A stretch of 16,911 bases of DNA from an uncultured Collinsella sp. Its GTDB lineage: Bacteria > Actinomycetota > Coriobacteriia > Coriobacteriales > Coriobacteriaceae. This document shows, one piece after another, positions 7,182 to 13,641 of this stretch. A model generated the notes under the pieces. That model did no database searches and was not told where the DNA came from. It was given only the letters and a program-made list of their open reading frames with translations. The stretch's first letter is position 1. The number at the start of each line of letters is the position of its first letter. Made by a program: the position numbers and the translations under genes. The stretch is from positions 1-16,911 of the forward strand of contig CABUDZ010000043.1 of assembly GCA_902490445.1 (NCBI GenBank). Direction: 5' to 3'.

Positions 7182-7400
7182 ATGGACGAACGTGCGAAAC
7201 AGATTCTTGGCAGGCGGGTCGAAGAGACACGCAGAGACCTTGGTATCTCCAAGGTTGATTTTTGTGTGGCGACAGGAATCAGCCGACCCTACCTCGACCG
7301 AATCGAAGATGGAACGGCAAATTTCACGCTCAAGGTTCTATTTAAGATCGCGCCCGCACTCGGCATGACGGTGTCAGAGCTTCTCGAGGGGATCGAATAG
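7182..7400 (+). CDS. Small XRE-family helix-turn-helix transcriptional regulator
   Basis: This 72-residue protein is almost entirely one XRE/Cro-type DNA-binding domain. The HTH spans about 22-41 (ISKVDFCVATGISRPYLDRI), followed by the usual later helices ending LGMTVSELLEGI. It would bind DNA as a dimer, most likely at the palindrome 29 nt upstream. The ATG at 7182 has no clear Shine-Dalgarno site, but there is no other in-frame start before an upstream stop at 7134. The leader from the palindrome's -10 box would be short, about 30 nt. It converges with the asparaginase gene, with 22 nt between the stop codons. No toxin partner is evident, though the divergent 129-aa gene is the obvious target. 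Confidence 0.88.
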   Translation: MDERAKQILGRRVEETRRDLGISKVDFCVATGISRPYLDRIEDGTANFTLKVLFKIAPALGMTVSELLEGIE

Positions 7401-7422
7401 GGGATACCCGTCGACAACTGAA

Positions 7423-8436
7423 TTACGCCATCGGGATGCGGTCGTGGTTGACCTGGCTGTAGAACAAGCGCTGGATTTCGGCTGCATCGCGTGACTGGCC
7501 GAGTGCCCACATGGTTTTGGCCACGAGCGTCTCGGTTGTCATATCGTCGCCGCGCAGAATGCCCGGATGATCGGCGTAAGCACGGCCGACCTCATAAACG
7601 CCCAGATCGAGGCCCTCTTCGGGGACCTGCGTGGTCATAACGACGGTGCGGCCCGAATCGACCCAGCGGAAAATTGCCTCTTGGAACGACTCGCCCGACT
7701 CACCAAACTCGGGGATACCGCCAATGCCAAAGGTCTCCAGAATCACGGCGTCGTAGCTATCGGCAAGGGCGTCGAGGATGCCCGGGTTTACGCCGGGCGT
7801 AAGCTTGAGTACAAATACGCGCGGGTCGATGCTGTCGTAGAAACGAACCGGGTTCTCGTTCTGGTGAGTGCCATGGAGTCCGTTGCGAACGATGCGGTCG
7901 TTGCGGATATAGGCAATGGGCGGATAGTTGACGCTAATGAACGCGTTAAAGCTCATGGTACGCTGCTTGCGGGCGCGCGTGCCGGCAATGGCGACGCCGC
8001 CAAACACAATCGAGACATCGTGCGAGTGCTCGTCGAGCGCATAGAGCAGGCTCTGGTACAGGTTGAGCTTGGCGTCGGTAAAGGGATTGCCCATGGGCTT
8101 TTGCGAGCCGGTGAGCACGATGGGCTTGGGGCTGTCCTGAATCAGGTAGGAAAGCGCTGCCGCGGTGTAGCTCATGGTGTCGGTGCCGTGCAGAATCACG
8201 AAGCCGTCGTGGTCGGCATAACCCTCGACGATGACGTCGCGGATACGCATCCAGTCACTGGGGCGCATATTGGTGCTGTCGATGTTCATGGGCTGCACGA
8301 CGTCGAGCTCGCAGAGGCCCGAGATTTCGGGGACGCTCTGGGCGAGCTCCTCACCGGTCAGGGCGGGGGAGAGGCCGTTGCCGTCCTCGGTCGATGCGAT
8401 GGTGCCGCCCGTGGCGATGAGAAGGATGCGCTTCAT
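7423..8436 (-). CDS. ansA: L-asparaginase, type I cytoplasmic
   Basis: A 337-residue enzyme that hydrolyses L-asparagine to aspartate and ammonia. The ATG at 8436 was chosen because AGGA lies 8 nt before it and the family signature ATGGTIAS follows at residues 8-15. An in-frame extension to 8508 lacks a ribosome site. Catalytic residues fit the family: T12 (nucleophile), T85-D86 in HGTDTMSYTAAAL, and K157 in GTRARKQRT. There is no signal peptide, which with the length (E. coli AnsA 338) indicates the low-affinity cytoplasmic type rather than the periplasmic one. It is divergent from guaA, with 267 nt between the two starts. GuaA releases glutamate from glutamine, so both neighbours handle amide nitrogen, but a functional link is not shown. 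Confidence 0.94.
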   Translation of the reverse strand: MKRILLIATGGTIASTEDGNGLSPALTGEELAQSVPEISGLCELDVVQPMNIDSTNMRPSDWMRIRDVIVEGYADHDGFVILHGTDTMSYTAAALSYLIQDSPKPIVLTGSQKPMGNPFTDAKLNLYQSLLYALDEHSHDVSIVFGGVAIAGTRARKQRTMSFNAFISVNYPPIAYIRNDRIVRNGLHGTHQNENPVRFYDSIDPRVFVLKLTPGVNPGILDALADSYDAVILETFGIGGIPEFGESGESFQEAIFRWVDSGRTVVMTTQVPEEGLDLGVYEVGRAYADHPGILRGDDMTTETLVAKTMWALGQSRDAAEIQRLFYSQVNHDRIPMA

Positions 8437-8628
8437 GCTGGTATTCCTATCGTATTTGCCGCCGCAGAGGCGGAGTCGTTCGGCAGTATTGTGGCACAGG
8501 GCGTCCAATGTTCAAACGTATTACATCATCTGTAGCGTTTGGTAACACTTCAATCGCCGTCAAATAGGGCTCCGGTCGTGCGTTTGCCGTGCGCTGATGG
8601 CTGCGAGGGACGAGAAACCCCATATAAC

Positions 8629-8636
8629 GTGTACAC
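8629..8636. promoter_or_regulatory. GTGTACAC palindrome with -10-like boxes upstream of guaA
   Basis: The 267-nt gap between ansA and guaA contains no gene I can support. It has an 8-bp palindrome GTGTACAC, with TATAAC (8623-8628) and TACACT (8632-8637) as possible -10 boxes 65-80 nt before guaA. No convincing -35 box and no purine riboswitch core were recognised. Confidence 0.2.
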
Positions 8637-8703
8637 TATGAAAGTTATTTTCGTTCATTCACGCGGGTGGGCACCGGCTCCCCGCCAACAAGAGGGGGAA
8701 ACC

Positions 8704-10302
8704 ATGGATCAAAAGGCTTCCGCAAAGGTCCTCGTACTCGACTTTGGTGCGCAGTACGGTCAGCTCATTGCCCGTCGCGTCCGCGACCTCAACGTGTATT
8801 CCGAGATTGTCCCCTGCGACATCTCGGCCGACGAGATTCGCGAGATGAACGCCTCTGCGCTCATCCTTTCCGGCGGCCCGGCTTCTGTGTATGCCGAGGA
8901 CGCTCCGTCCATCGACCCCGCCATCTTTGACCTGGGCCTTCCCGTCCTGGGCTTTTGCTACGGCCATCAGATCACGGCCGTGACGCTCGGCGGCAAGGTC
9001 GGTCACTCCGAGGTGGGCGAGTACGGCCGCGCCACTATTACGCGCACTGCCGGCGCCAAGCTCTTTAACTCCACGCCCATGGAGCAGACCGTGTGGATGA
9101 GCCACCGCGACGCCGTGTCCGAGGTGCCCGAGGGCTTTACCGTTACCGCCAGCACCGACGTGTGCCCGGTTGCCGCCATGGAGTGCGTCGAGCGCAAAAT
9201 CTTCACCACGCAGTTCCACCCCGAGGTCAAGCATTCCGAGTACGGTCAGCAGCTGCTGAGCAACTTCCTGTTTGAGATCTGCGGCCTGGAGCCCAACTGG
9301 AGCATGGACAACCTGGTCGAGACCATGACGGCCGAGTTTCGCGAGAAGGTCGGCGACGACCGCGTGATTCTGGCCCTGTCCGGTGGCGTCGACTCCTCCG
9401 TCGTGGCTGCGCTGGGCGCTCGCGCCGTGGGCAAGCAGATGACCTGCGTGTTCATCAACCACGGTCTGCTGCGCAAGGGTGAGCCTGAGCAGGTGGAGGA
9501 GGTCTTCACCAAGCAGTTTGACGTCGACTTTATTCACGTCCACGCCGAGGACCGTTATGCCGAGCTTCTGGCCGGCGTGACCGAGCCCGAGGAGAAGCGC
9601 CGCATCATCGGTACGCAGTTCTGGAAAGAGTTCTTCGCCGTGGCGCAGCAGCTCGAGACCGATGGCAAGCCGGTCAAGTACCTGGCTCAGGGCACCATCT
9701 ACCCCGACATCATCGAGTCTGGCGCTCGCAAGACGGGCGGCAAGACGGCCACCATCAAGAGTCATCACAACCTGATCCCGTTCCCCGAGGGTGTGCACTT
9801 CGACCTTATTGAGCCGCTCGATCACTTCTTTAAGGACGAGGTCCGCGCGCTTGGTTTGGCACTTGGCCTGCCGGGTCATATCGTGTTCCGCCAGCCTTTC
9901 CCGGGCCCGGGTCTGGCCATCCGCATCATCGGCGCGGTCGACAAGGAGAAGCTCGAGATCCTCAAGAATGCCGACGCCATCGTGCGCGAGGAGCTCGATG
10001 CCTACAACCAGCGCCTGTTTGAGCAGACCGGCGAGCGCAACTCCGAGCACAGCTGCTGGCAGTATTTTGCGGTCCTGCCCGACATCAAGTCCGTTGGCGT
10101 TATGGGCGACGAGCGCACCTATCAGCGCCCGATCATCTTGCGCGCCGTGGAGTCCAGCGACGCCATGACCGCCGACTGGGCCAAGCTGCCCTACGACGTC
10201 CTGGCCCGCATCTCGGGCCGCATCGTGGCCGAGGTTCCCGGTGCCAACCGCGTGTGCTACGACATCACGTCCAAGCCGCCGGCGACCATCGAGTGGGAAT
10301 AG
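8704..10302 (+). CDS. guaA: GMP synthase (glutamine-hydrolysing)
   Basis: This 532-residue bifunctional enzyme converts XMP, ATP and glutamine to GMP, the last step of guanine nucleotide synthesis. The ATG at 8704 follows GAGGGGG by 5 nt; the frame is open far upstream but lacks family similarity there. The class I glutamine amidotransferase domain (about 8-195) has the triad C85 (GFCYGHQ), H172 and E174 (FHPEV). The ATP pyrophosphatase domain has the PP-loop SGGVDSS at 226-232. The C-terminal dimerisation domain ends in the usual KPPATIEWE. All parts are intact, and the length is near normal (E. coli 525). The gene ends in GTGGGAATAG, and GGGAATA recurs several times in the next 500 nt. Confidence 0.98.
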   Translation: MDQKASAKVLVLDFGAQYGQLIARRVRDLNVYSEIVPCDISADEIREMNASALILSGGPASVYAEDAPSIDPAIFDLGLPVLGFCYGHQITAVTLGGKVGHSEVGEYGRATITRTAGAKLFNSTPMEQTVWMSHRDAVSEVPEGFTVTASTDVCPVAAMECVERKIFTTQFHPEVKHSEYGQQLLSNFLFEICGLEPNWSMDNLVETMTAEFREKVGDDRVILALSGGVDSSVVAALGARAVGKQMTCVFINHGLLRKGEPEQVEEVFTKQFDVDFIHVHAEDRYAELLAGVTEPEEKRRIIGTQFWKEFFAVAQQLETDGKPVKYLAQGTIYPDIIESGARKTGGKTATIKSHHNLIPFPEGVHFDLIEPLDHFFKDEVRALGLALGLPGHIVFRQPFPGPGLAIRIIGAVDKEKLEILKNADAIVREELDAYNQRLFEQTGERNSEHSCWQYFAVLPDIKSVGVMGDERTYQRPIILRAVESSDAMTADWAKLPYDVLARISGRIVAEVPGANRVCYDITSKPPATIEWE

Positions 10303-10330
10303 CGAGAACTGGCTTCCGGACTCGCATTTT

Positions 10331-10367
10331 GATGCTGCCGAGTACTGCCTGGTACTATTTCGGCATC
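10331..10367 (+). other. Imperfect hairpin in the guaA 3' region
   Basis: GATGC (10331-10335) pairs with GCATC (10363-10367), CGA pairs with TCG, and AGTAC (10341-10345) pairs with GTACT (10352-10356), with unpaired bases between. There is no T-run. It lies between the guaA stop and the true terminator and may be a 3' stabilising structure. Confidence 0.25.
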
Positions 10368-10396
10368 GCCGCAAGGTAAAGCCATCAGCGAAATAA

Positions 10397-10798
10397 CGGG
10401 AATAACGGCCTCCGAACCCTCTGGTTCGGAGGCTTTCTTTTTGCATGTCTACCTGGGGAAACGACCTAATTATTCCCGTATACCCCTACTGAGCGGTATG
10501 GCGGAGTATTCGGCGGTACGGGGATAATTGGGCCCTGCGGGAATAATTCACAATTCGGGTTCCCCGAGGGGCGATTTCGAGCGGGCGAAACTAAGTTGAA
10601 ACTGCGGGGTCAATTCAAGCCCTCCTTGATTGCATTCGCCTAGGTCAACAAACGGGAATAAATAAACGCGAAAATCGGTTTACGCAGTTTCGGTAACCCC
10701 GAATGCCGCCGAATGACGCCGTGTATCTTGCCGTATTTGAGCACGCAATTATTCCCCCTAACGGTTCTTCCGGGACGTCGATTTCGTACGGGAATAAT
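10397..10798. repeat. Scattered array of CGGGAATAAT-type motifs in the gap after guaA
   Basis: The 455 nt from 10303 to 10757 hold no convincing gene. They carry repeated short motifs: CGGGAATAA at 10397-10405, 10538-10546 and 10653-10661; a variant CGGGGATAATT at 10519-10529; and the reverse form ATTATTCCCG at 10469-10478. Two more copies lie just inside the neighbouring gene remnant: AATTATTCCC at 10747-10756 at its edge, and CGGGAATAAT at 10789-10798. TTATTCCCGTA (10470-10480) and TACGGGGATAA (10517-10527) form an inverted pair. The same area has two inverted, near-matching blocks containing CCGCCGAAT (around 10501-10517 in reverse, and 10706-10716). The function is unknown: protein-binding sites, recombination sites, or decayed repeats. 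Confidence 0.6.
10408..10442 (+). terminator. Rho-independent terminator of guaA
   Basis: A perfect 11-bp stem (GCCTCCGAACC 10408-10418 with GGTTCGGAGGC 10423-10433), a CTCT loop and TTTCTTTTT. It is about 105 nt after the guaA stop and marks the end of the core region. Confidence 0.95.
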
Positions 10799-11027
10799 GG
10801 AACAGCTCTCGGAGAACCGGAGGCTGTTCGTAAGGAAATATCAATTTGCCTGGGGAAATGTCAGAAAGAGGTCTTCCAATCGCCACGACCAGGCCCCTCA
10901 CGCTCGGGTCCAGCACGCACCAGTCCATGATCAGGTCAATGTTGGCGATGACCACGCCAAGGACTCCCTGCAAGATCGTGCGCGCCAGTCGCCAGTACCA
11001 CTCGTTGCTTGCCAGAAACTCGTTCAA
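10758..11027 (-). pseudogene. Truncated phage holin-like gene
   Basis: The open frame starts with TTG at 11027, one base after the TGA of the gene upstream, with GGTGGG as ribosome site. The first 50 residues (MNEFLASNEWYW, then LARTILQGVLGVVIANIDLIMDW, then DPSVRGLVVAI) resemble small phage holin-type membrane proteins with one strong helix at about 17-38. After VVAI the sequence turns hydrophilic and basic (GRPLSDISPGK to SRKNR), where a second membrane helix would be expected. The reading thus runs from phage DNA into unrelated sequence at about 10870. A prophage lysis cassette cut off by deletion or recombination is the simplest reading. No endolysin follows. Resemblance is from pattern recognition only. 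Confidence 0.55.
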
Positions 11028-11028
11028 G

Positions 11029-11247
11029 TCAGCCCACCTTTCCCTTCAAGGACTCGATGTCGTGCTTCGCGACAGTCATGTCCTGCTCGAGCACGTAGGT
11101 GCGCTCCAGGACCTGGTTGTGCTTCTCGACCTTCTTCGTGAGGGCGTCGAGCTTGACCTCCATGACGGCTCTGATCTTAGAGTTGGAAAGGATCACCCCA
11201 ATCAGCGTTACGACACCAGTAATGCACGCCACGATGATTGACTCCAT
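11029..11247 (-). CDS. Small phage-type membrane protein with coiled coil
   Basis: A 72-residue protein with an N-terminal hydrophobic helix (about 4-21, IIVACITGVVTLIGVILS) and a long charged helix, probably coiled coil (about 26-70, EVKLDALTKKVEKHN onward). This layout is common for the small protein encoded just before the holin and endolysin in prophages of Gram-positive bacteria. It lies 1 nt before the truncated holin-like gene, as in such cassettes. Its Shine-Dalgarno sequence GGGAGG is 10 nt from the ATG and lies inside the 3' arm of a hairpin. The gene looks intact, but without the rest of the lysis module it is probably a relic. Confidence 0.65.
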   Translation of the reverse strand: MESIIVACITGVVTLIGVILSNSKIRAVMEVKLDALTKKVEKHNQVLERTYVLEQDMTVAKHDIESLKGKVG

Positions 11248-11254
11248 AAAAGAA

Positions 11255-11292
11255 CTGCCTCCCGAGATCGACTTTTCGTCCTCGGGAGACAG
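11255..11292 (-). promoter_or_regulatory. Hairpin that covers the ribosome site of the phage-type gene
   Basis: On the minus strand CTGTCTCCCGAG pairs with CTCGGGAGGCAG (12-bp stem with one mismatch, 14-nt loop). The 3' arm contains GGGAGG, the ribosome site of the gene starting at 11247. It is followed by TTCTTTT, so it could also act as a terminator of upstream phage transcription. Both readings fit: a terminator with a ribosome site inside it, or an RNA switch on translation. Confidence 0.5.
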
Positions 11293-11378
11293 TGTCCGAC
11301 CGTGTCACAAGTACGCAGATTATGCTCGGAGTTGTCGCTTGACCTCACGTTCTTCTATGCATGATGTCGAGCTGCTTT

Positions 11379-12476
11379 CTACTCATTATCTGAGGTTATA
11401 AGGACGCGTGGAATCGCCTCTTCGCTCGGAACCATCTTCTTCACCAGTGCAAAGCACTCAGCAAAGTCGTCGCCTGGCAGGCAAAAGACCCTATGCTTCT
11501 TTGTTCCATTGGGATATGCGACGGCAAACGTCGTTGAACCTATGTCGGTAACAAACTCCTCGTCATCTAGCTCTAGGATACCGGCGACCTTCTCGGCAAC
11601 TTCATCGAACAGCGCACGATAGCCAAGGCCGCTTGGCTGGTATGCCCAGCTCATCGGCAAGTTATGCTCTGACATCTTACGAGGCTTGTATTTGTAGCTG
11701 ATCCAATCGGGTGTGATGACAACCATGTCGGTGAATGCTTCATCAACGCTACAAAAGCCCGATTCGCCCTTGATGACGATGCGGGACATCGTAGGCATGC
11801 TAACTACAGACAGGTGCTTGTACTCCTCAAAGAATGGATCCTCTGAGTCATCATCAGGCTCTTGGTCATAAACAGTCACGAGCCCTCGGTCCTTTAAGTA
11901 GTCAAGCATGGCTTCAATCACATCACGTTCATCCTGCCATTCCATAGTTTGGAAGTATTCGAGATCCTCCACAGGCCTCGCATGGTCAGGAAACCAGTGG
12001 TTGAGAATTCGGGTTGTTTGTCGATCTAGTTCTCTTTCGAGCTCGTGCCTCTTATTCCAGTCCAGACCCTTGTACTCAGCTTCAGAAATGCCATGGATGA
12101 GCAGCGTGTCAATAAGCTGACGATAGGAATCAAGCCGTAACTGCTCCGCAAGTTTGTATGGGAATTGCTTCGGGCTCAGATAGTGCTCGCGCCAGTAGTC
12201 AAGGACTCCCTCTTCTTTCATGATGTCGAGATTGAGCGTCCATGCGTAGCGACCCGCAAGATAGTCTGGGTAGACGTCGAGCTTCTTTGCAATCTGATCC
12301 AGCAATTCGGGACGTATCGTTCCCGACTTCACCGCACGAAGTATGGTTTTCTCTGTTCTGCCAATGTCGGCATCAGCCCCAATCTTACGTATGCTCGAGT
12401 CAAGCCGGTGTATCACCCACTTAAACCACTCGGGGTCAATTTTCTCTCCAAAAGCATCAGCCTCAGCATTGTTCAT
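11379..12476 (-). CDS. HTH-domain protein of unknown function in the defence region
   Basis: A 365-residue protein that I do not recognise as a named family. The ATG at 12476 was chosen because AGGAG lies 5 nt upstream. Residues about 17-76 look like a helix-turn-helix unit ending in LLDQIAKKLDVYPDYLAGR, which is the end of many XRE-type domains. Residues 80-205 are helical and rich in charged and aromatic residues. An acidic linker (DDDSEDPFFEE, 208-218) leads to a C-terminal part rich in beta strands (222-365). That part contains MSRIVIKGESGF, TPDWISYKYKP, a conserved-looking W277, and AVAYPNGTKKHRVFCLPGDDF. No enzyme motif was found. The segment is visibly A/T-richer than guaA or mcrB, suggesting separate acquisition. 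Two inverted repeats just upstream could be its own operators. It may sense a ligand or regulate the divergent tail-anchored gene. Confidence 0.75.
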   Translation of the reverse strand: MNNAEADAFGEKIDPEWFKWVIHRLDSSIRKIGADADIGRTEKTILRAVKSGTIRPELLDQIAKKLDVYPDYLAGRYAWTLNLDIMKEEGVLDYWREHYLSPKQFPYKLAEQLRLDSYRQLIDTLLIHGISEAEYKGLDWNKRHELERELDRQTTRILNHWFPDHARPVEDLEYFQTMEWQDERDVIEAMLDYLKDRGLVTVYDQEPDDDSEDPFFEEYKHLSVVSMPTMSRIVIKGESGFCSVDEAFTDMVVITPDWISYKYKPRKMSEHNLPMSWAYQPSGLGYRALFDEVAEKVAGILELDDEEFVTDIGSTTFAVAYPNGTKKHRVFCLPGDDFAECFALVKKMVPSEEAIPRVLITSDNE

Positions 12477-12493
12477 CTTGACTCCTTTAGTAC

Positions 12494-12576
12494 GGACATT
12501 TTGGTGTCCTAATGGCTGTTCACAGAACACAGCATTTCGTACTACCGTGCATTATGTGGCCACGAGGTACGGACAT
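12494..12576. promoter_or_regulatory. Inverted and direct repeats in the divergent promoter region
   Basis: The 165-nt gap between the HTH gene and the tail-anchored gene contains GGACA-N6-TGTCC (12494-12509) and TGTTC-N3-GAACA (12517-12529). TACGGACAT also occurs twice as a direct repeat (12491-12499 and 12568-12576), 77 nt apart. The first inverted repeat lies just outside the ribosome site of the HTH gene. These are candidate binding sites for the HTH protein. No clear promoter box was identified. Confidence 0.45.
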
Positions 12577-12606
12577 CAAGCCGTGTAATCAATGCAAAAC
12601 ACTAAC

Positions 12607-12623
12607 GGGCTCCATGTGAGCCC
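12607..12623 (+). promoter_or_regulatory. Leader hairpin before the tail-anchored protein gene
   Basis: GGGCTC (12607-12612) and GAGCCC (12618-12623) form a perfect 6-bp stem with a 5-nt loop. It ends 6 nt before the GGAG ribosome site of the gene at 12642. There is no T-run. It may stabilise the 5' end of the mRNA or be a weak attenuator. Confidence 0.35.
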
Positions 12624-12641
12624 TAGAACGGAGAACTAACA

Positions 12642-12989
12642 ATGGCGACTAACACGCTGGTACCGCATTACGAGGACAATGACATGGATCGCAAGGATCT
12701 CGCCGACTTCGCCAAGCAGAGCATGGATAAGGCCATGGACACTAATCACTCTGTTGTCATGCGCCAGATGGAAGTCCTGAACATGCAAGCCGACGAGACG
12801 CAGGCCCTGCTCCAGAGCGGCAATCTGACCAACGAACAGTTCGATAAGGTCATGCAGGAGTCTGAGAAGATTCGACAGGCAATGTCCGACACCACGACGA
12901 AGCAGTATAGGTCGAATTATGAGTTGGTTGTGGGCACTTGTGCTGTGCTGTTCTTTGGCGGTCTGTTTTTTACGCTTCGCACCGCTTAG
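12642..12989 (+). CDS. Small tail-anchored coiled-coil membrane protein
   Basis: A 115-residue protein with a long charged helical region (about 15-90, Met- and Gln-rich, probably coiled coil) and one C-terminal membrane helix (about 94-112, LVVGTCAVLFFGGLFFTL), followed by only a few residues (RTA). The bulk should therefore face the cytoplasm with the tail in the membrane. The ATG at 12642 follows GGAG by 8 nt. An in-frame ATG at 12684 also has a GAGG 8 nt before it, giving a 101-residue form. The gene has its own promoter region, a leader hairpin and a strong 3' hairpin. It is the only plus-strand gene in the island and sits between the HTH protein and the McrBC operon. Family unknown. A membrane sensor or effector role is possible but unproven. 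Confidence 0.8.
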   Translation: MATNTLVPHYEDNDMDRKDLADFAKQSMDKAMDTNHSVVMRQMEVLNMQADETQALLQSGNLTNEQFDKVMQESEKIRQAMSDTTTKQYRSNYELVVGTCAVLFFGGLFFTLRTA

Positions 12990-12993
12990 CCGG

Positions 12994-13037
12994 CATGTAT
13001 GAGGGGTGATTAATCCATTGTCCCTCATACATGTTTT
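12994..13037 (+). terminator. Terminator of the tail-anchored protein gene
   Basis: A perfect 12-bp stem (CATGTATGAGGG 12994-13005 with CCCTCATACATG 13022-13033), a 16-nt loop and TTTT. It begins 5 nt after the stop codon. Confidence 0.8.
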
Positions 13038-13151
13038 CATGCCGAGATGTTGCATTCCAACGTGCTTGCAGCATCTATGCGGAAGTGCGCGTGTTCCGTC
13101 TTGCTGCTGGCCCACACCGTGCCATATCCGACGACAGGTCCCTCACTGGGA

Positions 13152-13180
13152 AAGACGGTCGCAACTCTATCGTCCGTCTT
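13152..13180 (-). terminator. Hairpin downstream of the McrBC operon, weak terminator
   Basis: AAGACGG (13152-13158) and CCGTCTT (13174-13180) form a 7-bp stem 36 nt past the DUF6508 stop codon, read on the minus strand. Only TTTCCC follows there, so it is a weak terminator at best. The surrounding 13038-13215 stretch (178 nt) holds no gene but has other small hairpins, such as CGGAA/TTCCG around 13080-13098. Confidence 0.35.
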
Positions 13181-13215
13181 CATCGCTATGTATCTCAATG
13201 GTGAGGCTCAAGTTG

Positions 13216-13641
13216 TTACTCATCGCTGCCTTTGTCATCAATCTCGCGCAGACGCAAAAGCCAGCGTTTTACGCTTCCGTCTTCAAAGAAGCCGAGCAGA
13301 GCTCCGTCGCAGAAACGCTCTGCTCTCACGGCTCCGAGCAGAAGCGCCATCACCGCTTGGCCGTCAAGTTCCGATACATCTGCCCCAGACATTGCCTGGC
13401 TGCCCCACTCGAGTCCGTTGCGTTCAAGTGTGTTGCGGTAATGCGTGAGCTCGTACTCGGGATGCTCGTCGACGAAGTCGTAGATTGCTTGTTCAACGTC
13501 AGCAACCGTCGTTCCGTAATTCACGTAGGGCATCTTGATTGGGTCGTCCATGGTGCCCTTGCTCTCTCGGTCTACAACCCAGTTGCCAAATCCCTCGGCA
13601 TTCTCAATCGCAGGCAGATGTTTTGTCAGGCTCTCAAACAT
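13216..13641 (-). CDS. DUF6508-like protein, third gene of the McrBC operon
   Basis: A 141-residue soluble protein. The segment RAERFCDGALLGFFEDG (106-122), followed by a W-L-L-R-L helix, and the preceding helical body (YGTTVADVEQAIYDFVDEHPEY, around 42-63) resemble the DUF6508 family of uncharacterised small bacterial proteins. The ATG at 13641 has GAGG 6 nt before it and overlaps the last 8 nt of mcrC, so it should be translationally coupled to the nuclease gene. This placement suggests a subunit, inhibitor or accessory factor of the McrBC system, but no activity is known. No catalytic motif is evident; C111 in the RFC motif is the most notable conserved-looking residue. The DUF assignment is from pattern memory. 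Confidence 0.8.
   Translation of the reverse strand: MFESLTKHLPAIENAEGFGNWVVDRESKGTMDDPIKMPYVNYGTTVADVEQAIYDFVDEHPEYELTHYRNTLERNGLEWGSQAMSGADVSELDGQAVMALLLGAVRAERFCDGALLGFFEDGSVKRWLLRLREIDDKGSDE

Noticed and set aside
7401..7422. GGGATACCC palindrome between the XRE gene and ansA as a shared terminator
   Set aside because: Only a 3-bp stem and no T-run on either strand.
8437..8703. Purine riboswitch before guaA
   Set aside because: No three-stem aptamer core with the conserved loop sequences was recognised in the gap.
8659..10446. Long open frame antisense to guaA (595 codons)
   Set aside because: Low-complexity His/Ala/Gly/Leu-rich translation typical of the reverse strand of a GC-rich gene; guaA is complete and certain. 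The same holds for long antisense frames opposite ychF, ansA and mcrB.
10452..10858. CCTGGGGAAA direct repeat (10452-10461 and 10849-10858) as attachment sites
   Set aside because: Ten bases are too short to call in a region with many G/A-rich words, and no integrase is present in the window.
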